Part shown: piece after piece, positions 18,419 to 27,804 of the stretch
How the letters are laid out: every line of letters begins with the position of its first letter
Position numbering within the stretch: the stretch's first letter is position 1
Assembly: GCF_014770435.1 (NCBI RefSeq)
Contig: NZ_CP061739.1
Coordinates: 1,054,001 to 1,118,000, forward strand
Reading direction: 5' to 3'
DNA length: 64,000 bases
DNA from: Psychrobacter sp. 28M-43
GTDB taxonomy: Bacteria > Pseudomonadota > Gammaproteobacteria > Pseudomonadales > Moraxellaceae
Made by a program: the position numbers and the translations under genes
Notes under the pieces: model-generated
What the model saw: the letters and a program-made list of their open reading frames with translations, nothing else
Databases searched by the model: none
What the model was told of the DNA's origin: nothing

Positions 18419-18994
18419 ATGTCTATCAAGTCTGACCGCTGGATTCGTAAAATGGCTGAAGAGCACGGCATGATTGAACCGTACGAGCCGGGTCAAGTGC
18501 GTTTTAATGATGCAGGCGAGCGTTTGGTTAGCTACGGCACCTCAAGCTACGGTTATGATGTGCGCTGTGCTCCTGAATTTAAAGTTTTTACCAACGTACA
18601 TTCAGTGGTCGTTGATCCTAAAAACTTCGATGATAAAAGCTTTATCGATATCGTTGGTGACGAGTGTATCATTCCACCTAATTCGTTTGCTTTAGCTCGT
18701 ACTATGGAGTATTTCCGTATTCCGCGTGATGTATTGACTATTTGCCTAGGTAAATCAACGTATGCGCGTTGCGGTATCATCGTCAACGTGACGCCACTTG
18801 AGCCAGAGTGGGAAGGGCACGTTACTTTAGAGTTTAGTAATACCACCAATCTGCCAGCCCGTATCTATGCTGGCGAAGGCGTTGCGCAAATGCTGTTCTT
18901 CCAAAGCGATGCTGATGATGTCTGTGAGACCAGTTATAAGGATCGTGGTGGTAAATACCAAGGTCAGCGCGGCGTGACACTGCCAAGAACCTAA
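18419..18994 (+). CDS. dcd: dCTP deaminase
   Basis: It converts dCTP to dUTP, the main source of dUMP for thymidylate synthesis in many Gram-negative bacteria. The sequence begins [21 protein letters not shown] and includes [19 protein letters not shown] and [19 protein letters not shown], which contains the catalytic Glu, followed by [16 protein letters not shown]. Length (191 aa) is close to the 188-193 aa of the family. A strong AAGGAACAACA leader precedes the ATG. The gene ends at a strong terminator and is a relic of the metG-apbC-dcd neighbourhood. Confidence 0.96.
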   Translation: MSIKSDRWIRKMAEEHGMIEPYEPGQVRFNDAGERLVSYGTSSYGYDVRCAPEFKVFTNVHSVVVDPKNFDDKSFIDIVGDECIIPPNSFALARTMEYFRIPRDVLTICLGKSTYARCGIIVNVTPLEPEWEGHVTLEFSNTTNLPARIYAGEGVAQMLFFQSDADDVCETSYKDRGGKYQGQRGVTLPRT

Positions 18995-19058
18995 TCAGTA
19001 GGTGTCCGTTTAAAAGCTTATCAGTTATAGAAAGTTAATAAGCCTTTAAATAGTTAAT

Positions 19059-19096
19059 AAAAAAGCTAGTCATATTAAATATGGCTAGCTTTTTTA
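19059..19096. terminator. Terminator after dcd, also serving sspB
   Basis: A long stem (A-rich left arm ending in GCTAGTCATATT, right arm AATATGGCTAGC plus T run) with one G-U pair; A and T runs at both ends make it usable from both directions between dcd and the converging sspB. Confidence 0.85.
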
Positions 19097-19143
19097 TTGT
19101 GTTAAAGAGAACTGGTCTAAGGTTCTATTTACTTCCAGAATTT

Positions 19144-19581
19144 TTATTTTAGGACCTTTAAACCCGCTTTATTATCGCGCTTTGGTTTAGGTGCTTTAGC
19201 AGGACTGTTGTTAGACATTGGTGCTGAGTCGTCTTCTGGCTGATAGTTGTCATACTCTTTTGGATCAAAGAACATCCCTTGTGAGTTCTCTTTAGCATAA
19301 ATCCCCATCACAGCAGTAAGAGGTACCCAGATTTCTTGTGAGACGCCACCAAAGCGCGCACTAAAATGAATATAGTCATTTTCCATGCTCATGTTACCCG
19401 TAGCACGGCTAGCGATATTTAATACAATACGACCGTCTTGCACATGCTCGGTTGGTATTTGCACATTGTCAGCGGTAGCATCGACCATCAAGTATGGCGT
19501 CAGAGCGTTGTCTTCTATCCATTGATATAGTGCGCGTACCATATAAGGACGGGTAGGTGTAATAGAGGTGGTTTCGCTCAT
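19144..19581 (-). CDS. sspB: ClpXP protease specificity-enhancing factor SspB
   Basis: SspB tethers ssrA-tagged proteins to the ClpXP protease. The N-terminal domain has TPTRPYMVRALYQWIEDNALTPYLMVDA, then RIVLNIASRATGNM and FSARFGG, all hallmarks of SspB. The disordered tail ends in KPKRDNKAGLKVLK, the ClpX-docking motif. Length is 145 aa. It lies 132 bases downstream of sspA, in the conserved petABC-sspA-sspB order known from pseudomonads. Confidence 0.95.
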   Translation of the reverse strand: MSETTSITPTRPYMVRALYQWIEDNALTPYLMVDATADNVQIPTEHVQDGRIVLNIASRATGNMSMENDYIHFSARFGGVSQEIWVPLTAVMGIYAKENSQGMFFDPKEYDNYQPEDDSAPMSNNSPAKAPKPKRDNKAGLKVLK

Positions 19582-19713
19582 CTAATGATTTCCTATACTA
19601 ATAATTTTTAATAATGAAAAATATCTCGTTTAGCAATTTATCAAATGACAGATGCTAATTAACGTCTATCTTATTTATACTTTATTTTAGGACAGCTTTT
19701 GATACTTGTCTAA

Positions 19714-20328
19714 TCAACGCACGCTTTTTTGGAAGCTACTGCGCTCAAACACTCTCGTTTGGTATTCAAACAATGGACGGCTAATGGCACGTGGCAGCTC
19801 AATACCCATCTCGTCTAATCGCCATAATAGTGGTGCTAATAACACGTCACACCAACCAAACTCATCAGCCATGAAATAAGGCTTATGAGCGAACAGCGGT
19901 GACAGAGTGATCAACGAGTCACTGAGCTGTTTTTTGGCAACGGCAGCCTGTGCTTTATTAAAGCTATCTGGATGCGTCAACAAGCGCTTGCCTAGTACTA
20001 ACCAATCACGCTGAATGCGCCAAGCCAATTGGCGAAACTGTGCACGCTCTTGCGGTGTCTCAGGGAGCAGTTTATTTGTGTGATAGCGTTCCTCAAGATA
20101 CTCAAAAATGACATTAATCTCATAAAGCGCAATCTCACGCTGCTGCAAAACAGGCAAGGTATGATAAGGGTTTAGCTCAGTCAAATCTTCAGGGCGCTCA
20201 GAATGTAAGCGAGACAAATAGTAAGCGAGCTTTTTTTCTTCAAGTAATAGGCGTACCACATGACTGTCGTAGCCGTCATCAGCATACAAAATTAGCTGAC
20301 TACTTGGAATGTCATTCGCATCAATCAT
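19714..20328 (-). CDS. sspA: Stringent starvation protein A (glutathione S-transferase fold)
   Basis: An RNA-polymerase-associated regulator of stress and stationary-phase genes. The sequence has a thioredoxin-like N-terminal domain (LILYADDGYDSHVVRLLLEEKKLAYYL, NPYHTLPVLQQREIALYEINVI) and an alpha-helical C-terminal GST domain (DEFGWCDVLLAPLLWRL). SspA lacks glutathione transferase activity in other bacteria, and no catalytic Cys/Ser is evident here. The length (204 aa) is normal. It sits between sspB and the petABC genes. A UUCG-loop terminator separates it from petC, so it probably has its own promoter. Confidence 0.93.
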   Translation of the reverse strand: MIDANDIPSSQLILYADDGYDSHVVRLLLEEKKLAYYLSRLHSERPEDLTELNPYHTLPVLQQREIALYEINVIFEYLEERYHTNKLLPETPQERAQFRQLAWRIQRDWLVLGKRLLTHPDSFNKAQAAVAKKQLSDSLITLSPLFAHKPYFMADEFGWCDVLLAPLLWRLDEMGIELPRAISRPLFEYQTRVFERSSFQKSVR

Positions 20329-20466
20329 GAAAGCCTAATGTTAATAGTGAAGGTTGTCATCGTAAACAAACTCGCAACGTTTATCAAGGTAGTGTACGTA
20401 AACATTAGTGCTGAGCGACTTATTTTCCGGCTTATCTAGTATTTACACTTTATATCAAGGCACAAA

Positions 20467-20493
20467 AAAGCACTACCGAAGTAGTGCCTTTTT
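20467..20493 (-). terminator. Rho-independent terminator of petABC
   Basis: GCACTAC pairs with GTAGTGC around a CGAA/TTCG tetraloop, with a six-T run on the minus strand, just past the petC stop codon. Confidence 0.9.
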
Positions 20494-20523
20494 TATTTCT
20501 AAAAACTATCTGCTGACTATGAC

Positions 20524-21237
20524 TTATTTGACATCTTTCCAGAATTCTTTATTCAATAAGTAAACTGGGATGAGCAGTACTAATAAGAATAGAATTACGA
20601 AGAAACCAATGACTTGACGGTCGTGACGAGCAGGTTCACCCATCCACGCCATAAAGTTAACCAAGTCACCAACTTCAGATTCAAACTCTTCTTGGCTCAA
20701 CTCTTCTTGCATGTTATGCAAAACATGAGGCATCGCTGCATTGGCCAGTACTAAGTTGTTTGCACCCCAAGGACGGCTTGGATCTTCATAGAACGAAAGT
20801 AGGTAAGTATATACCCAGTCGTCGCCACGCAGACGTGTCTCAAGTGATAAATCAGGAGGCGCTGCGCCAAACCAAGACGCTTGAATTTCAGGATCGATCT
20901 CAGCAGTAATGTGGTCACCGATTTGATCGGTAGTAACCATCAAATACTTTTCGACTAACTCAGGCGGTATCTCTAAATCTTGTGCAATACGAGAATGACG
21001 AACATATTTGGCTGAGTGACACCCAGCACAGTAGTTCATAAAGATTTTTGCACCGTTTTGTAGTGAGCCCTTATTGGTAAAATCAATAGGAGCAGTACTA
21101 CAAGCCAAATGCTCTTCAACGCCTTCAGCATTAGTAAACGTGCCGCAACCACTGCCTTCAGCCATTGCTGTACCAGCAGTCAACGTCAATGCCGCGCCTA
21201 AGCCTAGACCAACTAGGGATTTAATTAGCGTGCTCAT
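20524..21237 (-). CDS. petC: Cytochrome c1 subunit of the bc1 complex
   Basis: The haem-bearing c1 subunit passes electrons from the Rieske protein to cytochrome c in the periplasm. The start is the ATG at 21237, which overlaps the petB stop codon (TAATG) and is preceded by GGAGG; a longer frame from 21276 would overlap petB. A signal peptide (residues 1 to about 26) precedes the haem motif C70-A-G-C73-H74. NAAMPHVL near the C-terminal third supplies the axial Met. A single C-terminal anchor (FFVILFLLVLLIPVYLL) keeps it in the inner membrane. The 237-aa length is typical for pseudomonad-type PetC. Confidence 0.95.
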   Translation of the reverse strand: MSTLIKSLVGLGLGAALTLTAGTAMAEGSGCGTFTNAEGVEEHLACSTAPIDFTNKGSLQNGAKIFMNYCAGCHSAKYVRHSRIAQDLEIPPELVEKYLMVTTDQIGDHITAEIDPEIQASWFGAAPPDLSLETRLRGDDWVYTYLLSFYEDPSRPWGANNLVLANAAMPHVLHNMQEELSQEEFESEVGDLVNFMAWMGEPARHDRQVIGFFVILFLLVLLIPVYLLNKEFWKDVK

Positions 21238-22463
21238 TAGTGACCTCCGGTAACGCGTTCTGGTGGCTGTTTGCACTTCTCAATGGCAGTGTAGAATGGC
21301 ATCAGCAAGAAGAACAAGAAATATAGAATCGTAAATATACGAGCCATCAAGGTCGCTGTTGGAGTCGTTGGGGTTGCACCCAAGTAGCCTAGTACGACAA
21401 AGCTAATCGCAAATACTGTTAAAGCAATCTTAGACAATATGCCTTTATAGCGTATAGAACGTACTGGTGACCTATCCAGCCATGGTATCAAGAATAGTAC
21501 GGCAATTGCAGCACCCATCGCGACGACACCGCCAAGCTTATCAGGAACCGCACGTAAGATAGCGTAGAACGGTGTGTAGTACCAGACTGGTGCAATATGT
21601 GCTGGTGTTTTCAGTGAGTTCGCTGTCTCAAAGTTTGGTGGCTCAAGGAAGAAACCGCCGCCTTCTGGGAAGAAGAATACCACTGCAAAGAAACAGATAA
21701 AGAATACTACGATACCAACCATGTCATGCACGGTGTAGTACGGATGGAATTCGATACCGTCTAATGGCACACCATTTTTGTCTTTTAGCTTTTTGATGTC
21801 GATACCATCAGGGTTGTTCGAACCCACATGGTGCAACGCCACAATATGCATAAATACTAGGCCCACGAGTACTAATGGAATAGCAACAACGTGTAGAGCA
21901 AAGAAACGGTTTAGGGTAATACCAGAGATGATATAGTCACCACGTACCCATTCAGCAAGGCCATCACCAATAACAGGTAATGCTGCAGGTAAGTTCAAGA
22001 TAACCTGAGCACCCCAGAATGACATGTTGCCCCAAGGTAGTAGGTATCCAAAGAAACCTTCTGCCATAAGTGCGAGGTAGATACCCATACCGATAAGCCA
22101 AATAAGCTCACGAGGTTTTTGGTATGAACCATATAGCAAGGCTCTAAACATATGCAGGTATACAACGACGAAAAACGCAGATGCGCCGGTTGAGTGCATA
22201 TAGCGAATGAGCCAGCCACCTTTTACATCACGCATGATGTATTCAACAGACGCAAATGCCCCTTCGGCACTTGGGTTGTACATCATCGTAAGCCATATAC
22301 CAGTCACCAATTGGTTGACCAATACAATCATTGATAGCACGCCAAAGAAGTACCAAAAGTTAAAGTTCTTTGGTGCGTAGTACTTTGACATATGGTATTC
22401 ATAGGTTTCGGTCGCTGGAAAACGCGCGTCCACCCAATGCATTAACTTTTTACCCATACTCAT
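21237..22463 (-). CDS. petB: Cytochrome b subunit of the bc1 complex
   Basis: The membrane core of ubiquinol-cytochrome c reductase, carrying two haems b and the quinol sites. The start at 22463 (MSMGKKLMHW) has GGAGG six bases upstream; a start five codons earlier would overlap petA. The sequence contains the haem-ligand helices (IRYMHSTGASAFFVVVYLHM, FFALHVVAIPLVLVGLVFMHIVALHH), FWGAQVI, and FHPYYTVHDMVG. About eight membrane segments are expected. Length is 408 aa. petA lies one base upstream and petC overlaps it, so the three genes form one operon. Confidence 0.96.
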   Translation of the reverse strand: MSMGKKLMHWVDARFPATETYEYHMSKYYAPKNFNFWYFFGVLSMIVLVNQLVTGIWLTMMYNPSAEGAFASVEYIMRDVKGGWLIRYMHSTGASAFFVVVYLHMFRALLYGSYQKPRELIWLIGMGIYLALMAEGFFGYLLPWGNMSFWGAQVILNLPAALPVIGDGLAEWVRGDYIISGITLNRFFALHVVAIPLVLVGLVFMHIVALHHVGSNNPDGIDIKKLKDKNGVPLDGIEFHPYYTVHDMVGIVVFFICFFAVVFFFPEGGGFFLEPPNFETANSLKTPAHIAPVWYYTPFYAILRAVPDKLGGVVAMGAAIAVLFLIPWLDRSPVRSIRYKGILSKIALTVFAISFVVLGYLGATPTTPTATLMARIFTILYFLFFLLMPFYTAIEKCKQPPERVTGGH

Positions 22464-22464
22464 A

Positions 22465-23049
22465 TTAAGCCTCCCCAACCGTCAAGATGGTACCATCCAT
22501 ACCATATTCTGGAACGGGTAAATTAAGTGGTGCAGGGACGCCGCTATATACGCGACCTGCTAAGTCATATTTTGACCCGTGACACGGACAGAAAAATCCG
22601 CCGTACCAATCATTACCACCTAAATCCACCGCGCCCACATCAGGACGGTAGTTTGGTGCACAGCCCAAATGTGTGCAAACGCCTTCGACAACCAATACGG
22701 TTGGATCTAAAGAGCGAGTAGGATTTTTACAATATTCAGGTTGTAGAGACGCATCAGATTCAGGATCAGATAATAGAGGTTTGACTGACTCTAGTCCTGC
22801 AACCATGTCTTCGGTGCGCTTAACCACATAAATAGGTTTACCACGGTATTTGACGACGATCATTTGTCCATCTTCGATAGAACCAATGTCTTGGGTCACT
22901 GCAGCCCCTGCAGCCTCAGCTTTAGCGCTTGGGTACCAAGAACGGACAAAAGGTGTCGCCACGGCAGCTACCCCAGCTGCACCAATCGCGGCAGTTGAGG
23001 CAATAAGAACTCTACGGCGTTGTACATTAACGCCTTCGGCTTGGCTCAT
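22465..23049 (-). CDS. petA: Rieske iron-sulfur subunit of the bc1 complex
   Basis: The 2Fe-2S subunit of the bc1 complex. An N-terminal twin-arginine-like [13 protein letters not shown] region begins the single membrane anchor/signal (about residues 11-33). The cluster motifs CTHLGC (125-130) and CPCHGS (154-159) supply the two Cys and two His ligands, and the two remaining Cys form the usual disulfide. Length is 194 aa. It is the first gene of the leftward petABC operon; its promoter must be in the 521 bases to its right. The twin-arginine signal suggests export by the Tat route, as for other bacterial Rieske proteins. Confidence 0.96.
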   Translation of the reverse strand: MSQAEGVNVQRRRVLIASTAAIGAAGVAAVATPFVRSWYPSAKAEAAGAAVTQDIGSIEDGQMIVVKYRGKPIYVVKRTEDMVAGLESVKPLLSDPESDASLQPEYCKNPTRSLDPTVLVVEGVCTHLGCAPNYRPDVGAVDLGGNDWYGGFFCPCHGSKYDLAGRVYSGVPAPLNLPVPEYGMDGTILTVGEA

Positions 23050-23570
23050 TAATACTTCCTCCAGGTGAATGAAATGGGATTATCCCACACTGGGTTTGTG
23101 GCTTAGAAAATATACAATATCAAGCCACTTTAGCTGTGCCTAATTTTGCTAATTGTTGCTATTCTAAGCTATTTCGGTGATAAAATAAATTATTGCGTTA
23201 AAAATAAAGCAACCTCAATAGGACATATTAGAAGGTTGAATATGACAATCAAACCAAAACAGTTGGATTATCAACGTCTAACGCTAACTTTGCTTTAACA
23301 AGGATTATGATGTGATGACCTTATAAATAATAAGGATTTTCAGCAATAGCGAATGATACTTTAAATTAAGGTAATGTTCACTAACTTTCACCATCTAACT
23401 ACTTTGTAAGTTGCTGTAAAACAAATAACACCACTCTACATAATAAAGTGGTGATGTCTTCACAATGATTAATAAGGTTTTGTCAGGCTATCAGAAATTG
23501 GTTTATTGAAATAGGCAGTGCAAAATACATATGTGATATTCCAATAAACTCAGCTAGAGAGTTGCCAATA
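23050..23570. other. 521-base gap upstream of petA
   Basis: It should hold the petA promoter and the uup terminator. A 7-bp hairpin with a T-rich tail on the minus strand at about 23429-23456 is the best terminator candidate. I see no gene here. Confidence 0.5.
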
Positions 23571-25514
23571 CTAGCCTTCAAGCTCGCTCCAACGTTCAAG
23601 CTTGTGCATCATCTCATCTTCGATGGTTAGGAGACGCTCACTAGCAGCTGTCGCCGCATCAAAGTCAGTATTGAACCAAGAGCCATCGGCCAGCTTTTCT
23701 TGCAATTGAGCTTGTTCGGCTTCGAGTGCAGCGATTTCTTTTGGCAAGTTATCCAGTTCGCGTTGATCATTATAATTTAGCTTTTTGGCTGCCTTATTTG
23801 GTTTCACTGCTGCGCCAGACTTGTTTGTCGCTTTATTACTAGCTGCATTGTTGGCAGGTGCTTTGGCAGCACGGGATGCTTCTTCGCGGTTCTTTTGTAC
23901 GAGGTACTCTTGATAACCACCTACATACTCACTGACCACTCCTTTACCGTCTTCATCTTCGCCAAACACCCACGTAGAGGTAACGACGTTGTCCATGAAT
24001 GAACGATCATGACTGATTAGCAAAATAGTACCACCGAAGCTGGCGACTGATTCTTCTAATAGCTCAAGTGTTGCCATATCCAAATCGTTGGTCGGCTCAT
24101 CGAGTACCAAAATATTGGCAGGTTTCAATAACTGTTTGGCCAGTAGTACTCGGTTACGTTCACCACCAGACAAGGCTTTGACAGGTGTGCGTGCGCGCTC
24201 TGGGGCAAATAAGAAATCTTGCAAGTAGCTCATGATGTGCGTCTTACGGCCGCCAACTTCTACAAAGTCAGAACCTTCCGAAACGTTTTGCGCAACGCTT
24301 GCTTCAAGATCCAATTGATCACGCAACTGATCGAAAAAGGCGATTTTTAGATTAGTACCTAATTCGACGCTACCAGACTTGGTCACTTCATCATCAGACA
24401 TGTCGAGTAGGGCTTTAATAAGCGTAGTTTTGCCAGCACCGTTAGGACCGACAATACCAATCTTATCGCCACGCATAATAGTGGTCGTAAAATCATCTAC
24501 TAGTACGTTACCATCATATTCAAGATGTAAGTTTTTAACTTTACAGACAAGCTTGCCGCTTTTCTCGCCTTGACCCATTGTGATGTTTACATTGCCCACT
24601 TGCTCACGGCGATCACTACGCTCTTCACGTAAGGCTTTTAATTCACGGACACGGCCTTCGTTACGGGTACGACGGGCCTTGATACCTTGGCGAATCCAAA
24701 CTTCTTCTTGTGCCAGTTTTTTATCAAAGTTGGCATTGTTCTTTTCTTCAGCCTGTAACTGTAGCTCTTTTAGCTCTTGATAGCGCGCGTAACCACCTTC
24801 GCCTTGCGTCACGTCATAGCTGGTCAATTGGCCACGGTCAAGCTCAATAATGCGAGTCGATAGTTTATTCACAAATGCTCTATCATGAGTCACGAACAAC
24901 AACGTCAGGCCTTGCCAATCAAGCAAAAAGCGCTCTAACCATTCGATACTTTCAACATCCAAATGGTTGGTTGGCTCATCTAGGAGTAGTACATCAGGCT
25001 TAGTAACTAGCGCACGAGCAAGTAACACGCGGCGTTTACGACCACCAGATAGTGATGATAAGTCGTCTTCTGGATTAAGGCCCATGGTCGTAATCAGACG
25101 CATGGCATCGCGTTCTAAGTCCCAACCATGTACCGCATCGATATCATGTTGTAGGGTCGCCATATGCTCACAGGCATCCATATCGCCATTCGCGCACATA
25201 TCGACTTGCTTATTATAGTTAATGAGCAAATCAGCTGTGCGACGACTGCCGCCCATAACGATGTCTAATATGCGACCGCTAGTTTCAGGAACGTCTTGTT
25301 CTAGCATCGCTACACGCATGCTACTGTTGGTAATAATCTCACCACTGTCAGGCTGCAATGAGCCATTGATCAGTTTAAACAAAGTGGATTTACCTTCGCC
25401 GTTGCGACCAATCAAGCACACACGCTCGCCTGTATTGATAGAGAAATCAACACCATCAAGAACAGGCGCGACGCCAAAGGCTAAGTGAATGTCTTTTAAA
25501 TGAATCAGTGCCAT
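23571..25514 (-). CDS. uup: ABC-F family ATPase Uup
   Basis: A soluble tandem-ATPase protein of the ABC-F family; E. coli Uup limits precise excision of transposons and acts with ribosomes or DNA structures. The start at 25514 (MALIHLKDIHLAFG) matches the family; an in-frame start 26 codons upstream gives an unrelated leader. First ATPase: GRNGEGKST (36-44), signature LSGGRKRR, LLLDEPTNHLD. Second: GPNGAGKTT (near 370), LSGGERNR, LVLDEPTNDLD. The C-terminal part after a Lys/Ala/Asn-rich linker is a coiled coil (ALEAEQAQLQEKLADGSW) that marks Uup rather than EttA. Length 647 aa. The ribosome binding site is weak. Confidence 0.93.
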   Translation of the reverse strand: MALIHLKDIHLAFGVAPVLDGVDFSINTGERVCLIGRNGEGKSTLFKLINGSLQPDSGEIITNSSMRVAMLEQDVPETSGRILDIVMGGSRRTADLLINYNKQVDMCANGDMDACEHMATLQHDIDAVHGWDLERDAMRLITTMGLNPEDDLSSLSGGRKRRVLLARALVTKPDVLLLDEPTNHLDVESIEWLERFLLDWQGLTLLFVTHDRAFVNKLSTRIIELDRGQLTSYDVTQGEGGYARYQELKELQLQAEEKNNANFDKKLAQEEVWIRQGIKARRTRNEGRVRELKALREERSDRREQVGNVNITMGQGEKSGKLVCKVKNLHLEYDGNVLVDDFTTTIMRGDKIGIVGPNGAGKTTLIKALLDMSDDEVTKSGSVELGTNLKIAFFDQLRDQLDLEASVAQNVSEGSDFVEVGGRKTHIMSYLQDFLFAPERARTPVKALSGGERNRVLLAKQLLKPANILVLDEPTNDLDMATLELLEESVASFGGTILLISHDRSFMDNVVTSTWVFGEDEDGKGVVSEYVGGYQEYLVQKNREEASRAAKAPANNAASNKATNKSGAAVKPNKAAKKLNYNDQRELDNLPKEIAALEAEQAQLQEKLADGSWFNTDFDAATAASERLLTIEDEMMHKLERWSELEG

Positions 25515-25745
25515 AGAGTATCTTAAGCTTATATAATAGTGAGGTAGGGGTTGTTGCAAAATTGCCTGCAGTATAACATGCCACCGCGTCACTGTAGTGC
25601 GAGTAAATAGTTTTATCAGTACTATTTACTGCTTTTACTAACTGCTGCTATTCCATGACTATGTTCGTAGATTTATCGCTAATCTACAGCACCCCTTAAT
25701 AATCCATTCTTTCACTTTAATACTTACTATAATTTAGAGAAAAAT

Positions 25746-26003
25746 ATGAACCAACCTAAAATTACAGATGATACTTCTGATATTCAAAATGATTTGCAAG
25801 CCCAAGTAATCGATTTGCAAATGAGTCTCGCGCATCTTGAAGTGACCGTCGAACGACTGGATGACGTAATTACGCGACAAGACAAAGATATTCATACGCT
25901 GCAACGTCAACTACAGCTGATTTATAAACAGATTGAAGGTCAGGATACGGAAAATGGTATTGCACCGTTCGATGTAATGGCAGACAGACCGCCACATTAT
26001 TAA
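25746..26003 (+). CDS. slyX: SlyX family protein
   Basis: An 85-residue, mostly coiled-coil protein. The central part (DLQMSLAHLEVTVERLDDVITRQDKDIHTLQRQLQLIYKQI, about residues 23-63 broken here by eye) and the C-terminal PPHY match SlyX proteins exactly in pattern. The function of SlyX is unknown. It is transcribed alone, divergently from uup, with a weak ribosome binding site (GAGAAAAAT) before the ATG. Confidence 0.85.
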   Translation: MNQPKITDDTSDIQNDLQAQVIDLQMSLAHLEVTVERLDDVITRQDKDIHTLQRQLQLIYKQIEGQDTENGIAPFDVMADRPPHY

Positions 26004-26117
26004 TAAGTAGAATTTGGAAAGAAAAGCTTTTAATAACGGAAAATATATACATATTTTCATATATAGATACTGTCTGATGACTATGTGGTCATAACATAGA
26101 AATAATGTGTTTTCGTA

Positions 26118-26136
26118 GTTGTTTTAGTGTTAAAAA
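26118..26136 (+). promoter_or_regulatory. Conserved upstream element of the first FadL gene
   Basis: A 19-base stretch (GTTGTTTTAGTGTTAAAAA) recurs with one change 27674-27692, in the same position upstream of the second FadL gene. It could be a regulator site or promoter part; it may instead be leftover similarity from the duplication. Confidence 0.4.
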
Positions 26137-26222
26137 ATCTTTACTATCTTCCAACTCGGATACTGCTTATCTATGAAAATTAGGTATGACAGTAAAACAA
26201 TGCGGATGTTTGGAGATATATA

Positions 26223-27422
26223 ATGCGCCACACCTTTCATTTAAAAACTCTTGCAGTAGCTGTTGCTACTCTTTCTGTTGCTAGCGTCGCTAGTGCTGCT
26301 GGCCTTGATCGCTCAGGTCAAGATATCACCGCATTCCTACAAGACGGCACGTATGCAGAAGCTGTCTACACTTATATCGATGCTGATGTTACCGGTAAAG
26401 ATACCTCAGGTAATAAGATCGATGACATCGCAGAGTCTTATGACTTTTTCCGTTATGGTGTAAAAACAGATATCAATGATACGTTTAGTGTTGGTATCTT
26501 ATATGACGAACCTTTTGGTGCTGCCGCTGACTACGTTGGCGAAAACAATTTCGTAGATCAAAATCCTGCTTCACCTAGAAATGGTGAAGGTACTAATGTA
26601 GAAGTACGTACTGAAAGCATTACAGGTATCCTAGGCGCTAAATTTGGCGAGAATAAGAATTTCCAAGTATATGGCGGCCCAGTCGCTCAGCGTGTACAAG
26701 CTGATGTAAAGCTACGCGGTACTGCTTATGCAGCTGCTAATGGCTATACTACTCATATCAATGCTGATCAAGACTATGGCTGGCTAGCTGGTGTAGCTTA
26801 TAGTAAACCTGAGATCGCACTAAAAGCGGCACTGACTTATCGTTCTGAGATCGAACATAATGCGCAAGCTTTTGAAAGTTATCCTGCAGTAGCCCTTCGT
26901 CCTGGATATGGTCCACAATCAGGGGATATCGAAATTACTACTCCTAAGTCAGTAAACTTTGATTTCCAGACTGGTATTAATCCAACAACATTAGCGACTG
27001 CAAAAGTGCGTTGGGTACCTTGGAGCGATTTCGCAATCGTACCATCATTATATACTGAGACTAGTAAGCTAAATCCTGCTTATCCTGATGGTTTACCGCT
27101 TGTTAGTTATGACGATGATCAGTGGCAAGTAGAATTAGGGCTGGCAAAACGTTTGGCTCCAGCTTTAGCGGTAAGTGGTACCGTCGGATGGGATAGTGGT
27201 GCTGGCAACCCTGTGACATCATTAGGTCCTACTGAAGGTTACTATAGCGCGGGTCTAGGTGCTAAGTATAACGTCACTGAAAACTGGGCGATATCAGCTG
27301 GTGGTAAATATCTATGGCTTGGTGATGCAGAAGGACAAATACCAAGCAAGGCAATTGTTAGCAATTTTGAGAGCAATGATGGCTTTGTACTTGGTGTAAA
27401 AGTCTCTTACCAAGCTCAATAA
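26223..27422 (+). CDS. FadL/OmpP1 family outer membrane transport protein, copy 1
   Basis: An outer-membrane beta-barrel that lets hydrophobic compounds such as long-chain fatty acids cross the outer membrane. The signal peptide ends at SVASA-AGLDRSGQ (cleavage near residue 25). The mature N-terminus begins AGLDRSGQD, the family's plug region. The barrel features YSKPEIALKAALTYRSEI, NFDFQTGINPTTLATAKVRWVPW and SAGLGAKYNVTENWAISAGGKYLW are typical of FadL. Length 399 aa, with GGAG before the ATG. The neighbour at 27805 is a close paralogue. The exact substrate cannot be told from sequence. Confidence 0.88.
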   Translation: MRHTFHLKTLAVAVATLSVASVASAAGLDRSGQDITAFLQDGTYAEAVYTYIDADVTGKDTSGNKIDDIAESYDFFRYGVKTDINDTFSVGILYDEPFGAAADYVGENNFVDQNPASPRNGEGTNVEVRTESITGILGAKFGENKNFQVYGGPVAQRVQADVKLRGTAYAAANGYTTHINADQDYGWLAGVAYSKPEIALKAALTYRSEIEHNAQAFESYPAVALRPGYGPQSGDIEITTPKSVNFDFQTGINPTTLATAKVRWVPWSDFAIVPSLYTETSKLNPAYPDGLPLVSYDDDQWQVELGLAKRLAPALAVSGTVGWDSGAGNPVTSLGPTEGYYSAGLGAKYNVTENWAISAGGKYLWLGDAEGQIPSKAIVSNFESNDGFVLGVKVSYQAQ

Positions 27423-27465
27423 TTTGCATCTTAGTTATATAGCAAAATTTCTAAATATTATTAAT

Positions 27466-27498
27466 AAAAAAGCGACTTTTTAGGGGTCGCTTTTTTTT
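27466..27498 (+). terminator. Terminator of FadL copy 1
   Basis: AGCGAC pairs with GTCGCT, flanked by A and T runs, with eight T at the end. Confidence 0.88.
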
Positions 27499-27673
27499 GT
27501 GAACGATTTCTTAATGAAATATATTTAGAAGATTTCAAGTAAGAATGAGAGTTTACCTCCTGACTATGGGCGCTATCTCAAAATCATACTAAAGACAATA
27601 AGTAAACGACATTGTTTTATTTATATCTTATTTGTACTGTTCAGTCATAATTGAGAAATAAAGCACTTTAATT

Positions 27674-27692
27674 GTTGTTTTAGTGTCAAAAA
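27674..27692 (+). promoter_or_regulatory. Conserved upstream element of the second FadL gene
   Basis: Identical to the element at 26118-26136 except for one base (T to C). It lies 112 bases before the start codon, compared with 86 for copy 1. Confidence 0.4.
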
Positions 27693-27804
27693 GGCATTAG
27701 TATTCAACTTAGGACACGACTTTGATAACTTCAATGTTAAGCGCAGCAATGCTATATATTGGTTATCAAAGTAGTAATACAACAAGGACCGTTGGAGATA
27801 CACA

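Larger units (their letters stand above)
27423..27804. other. 382-base gap between the two FadL genes
   Basis: It holds the terminator of copy 1 and the upstream element of copy 2; otherwise no gene or structured element is seen. Confidence 0.6.
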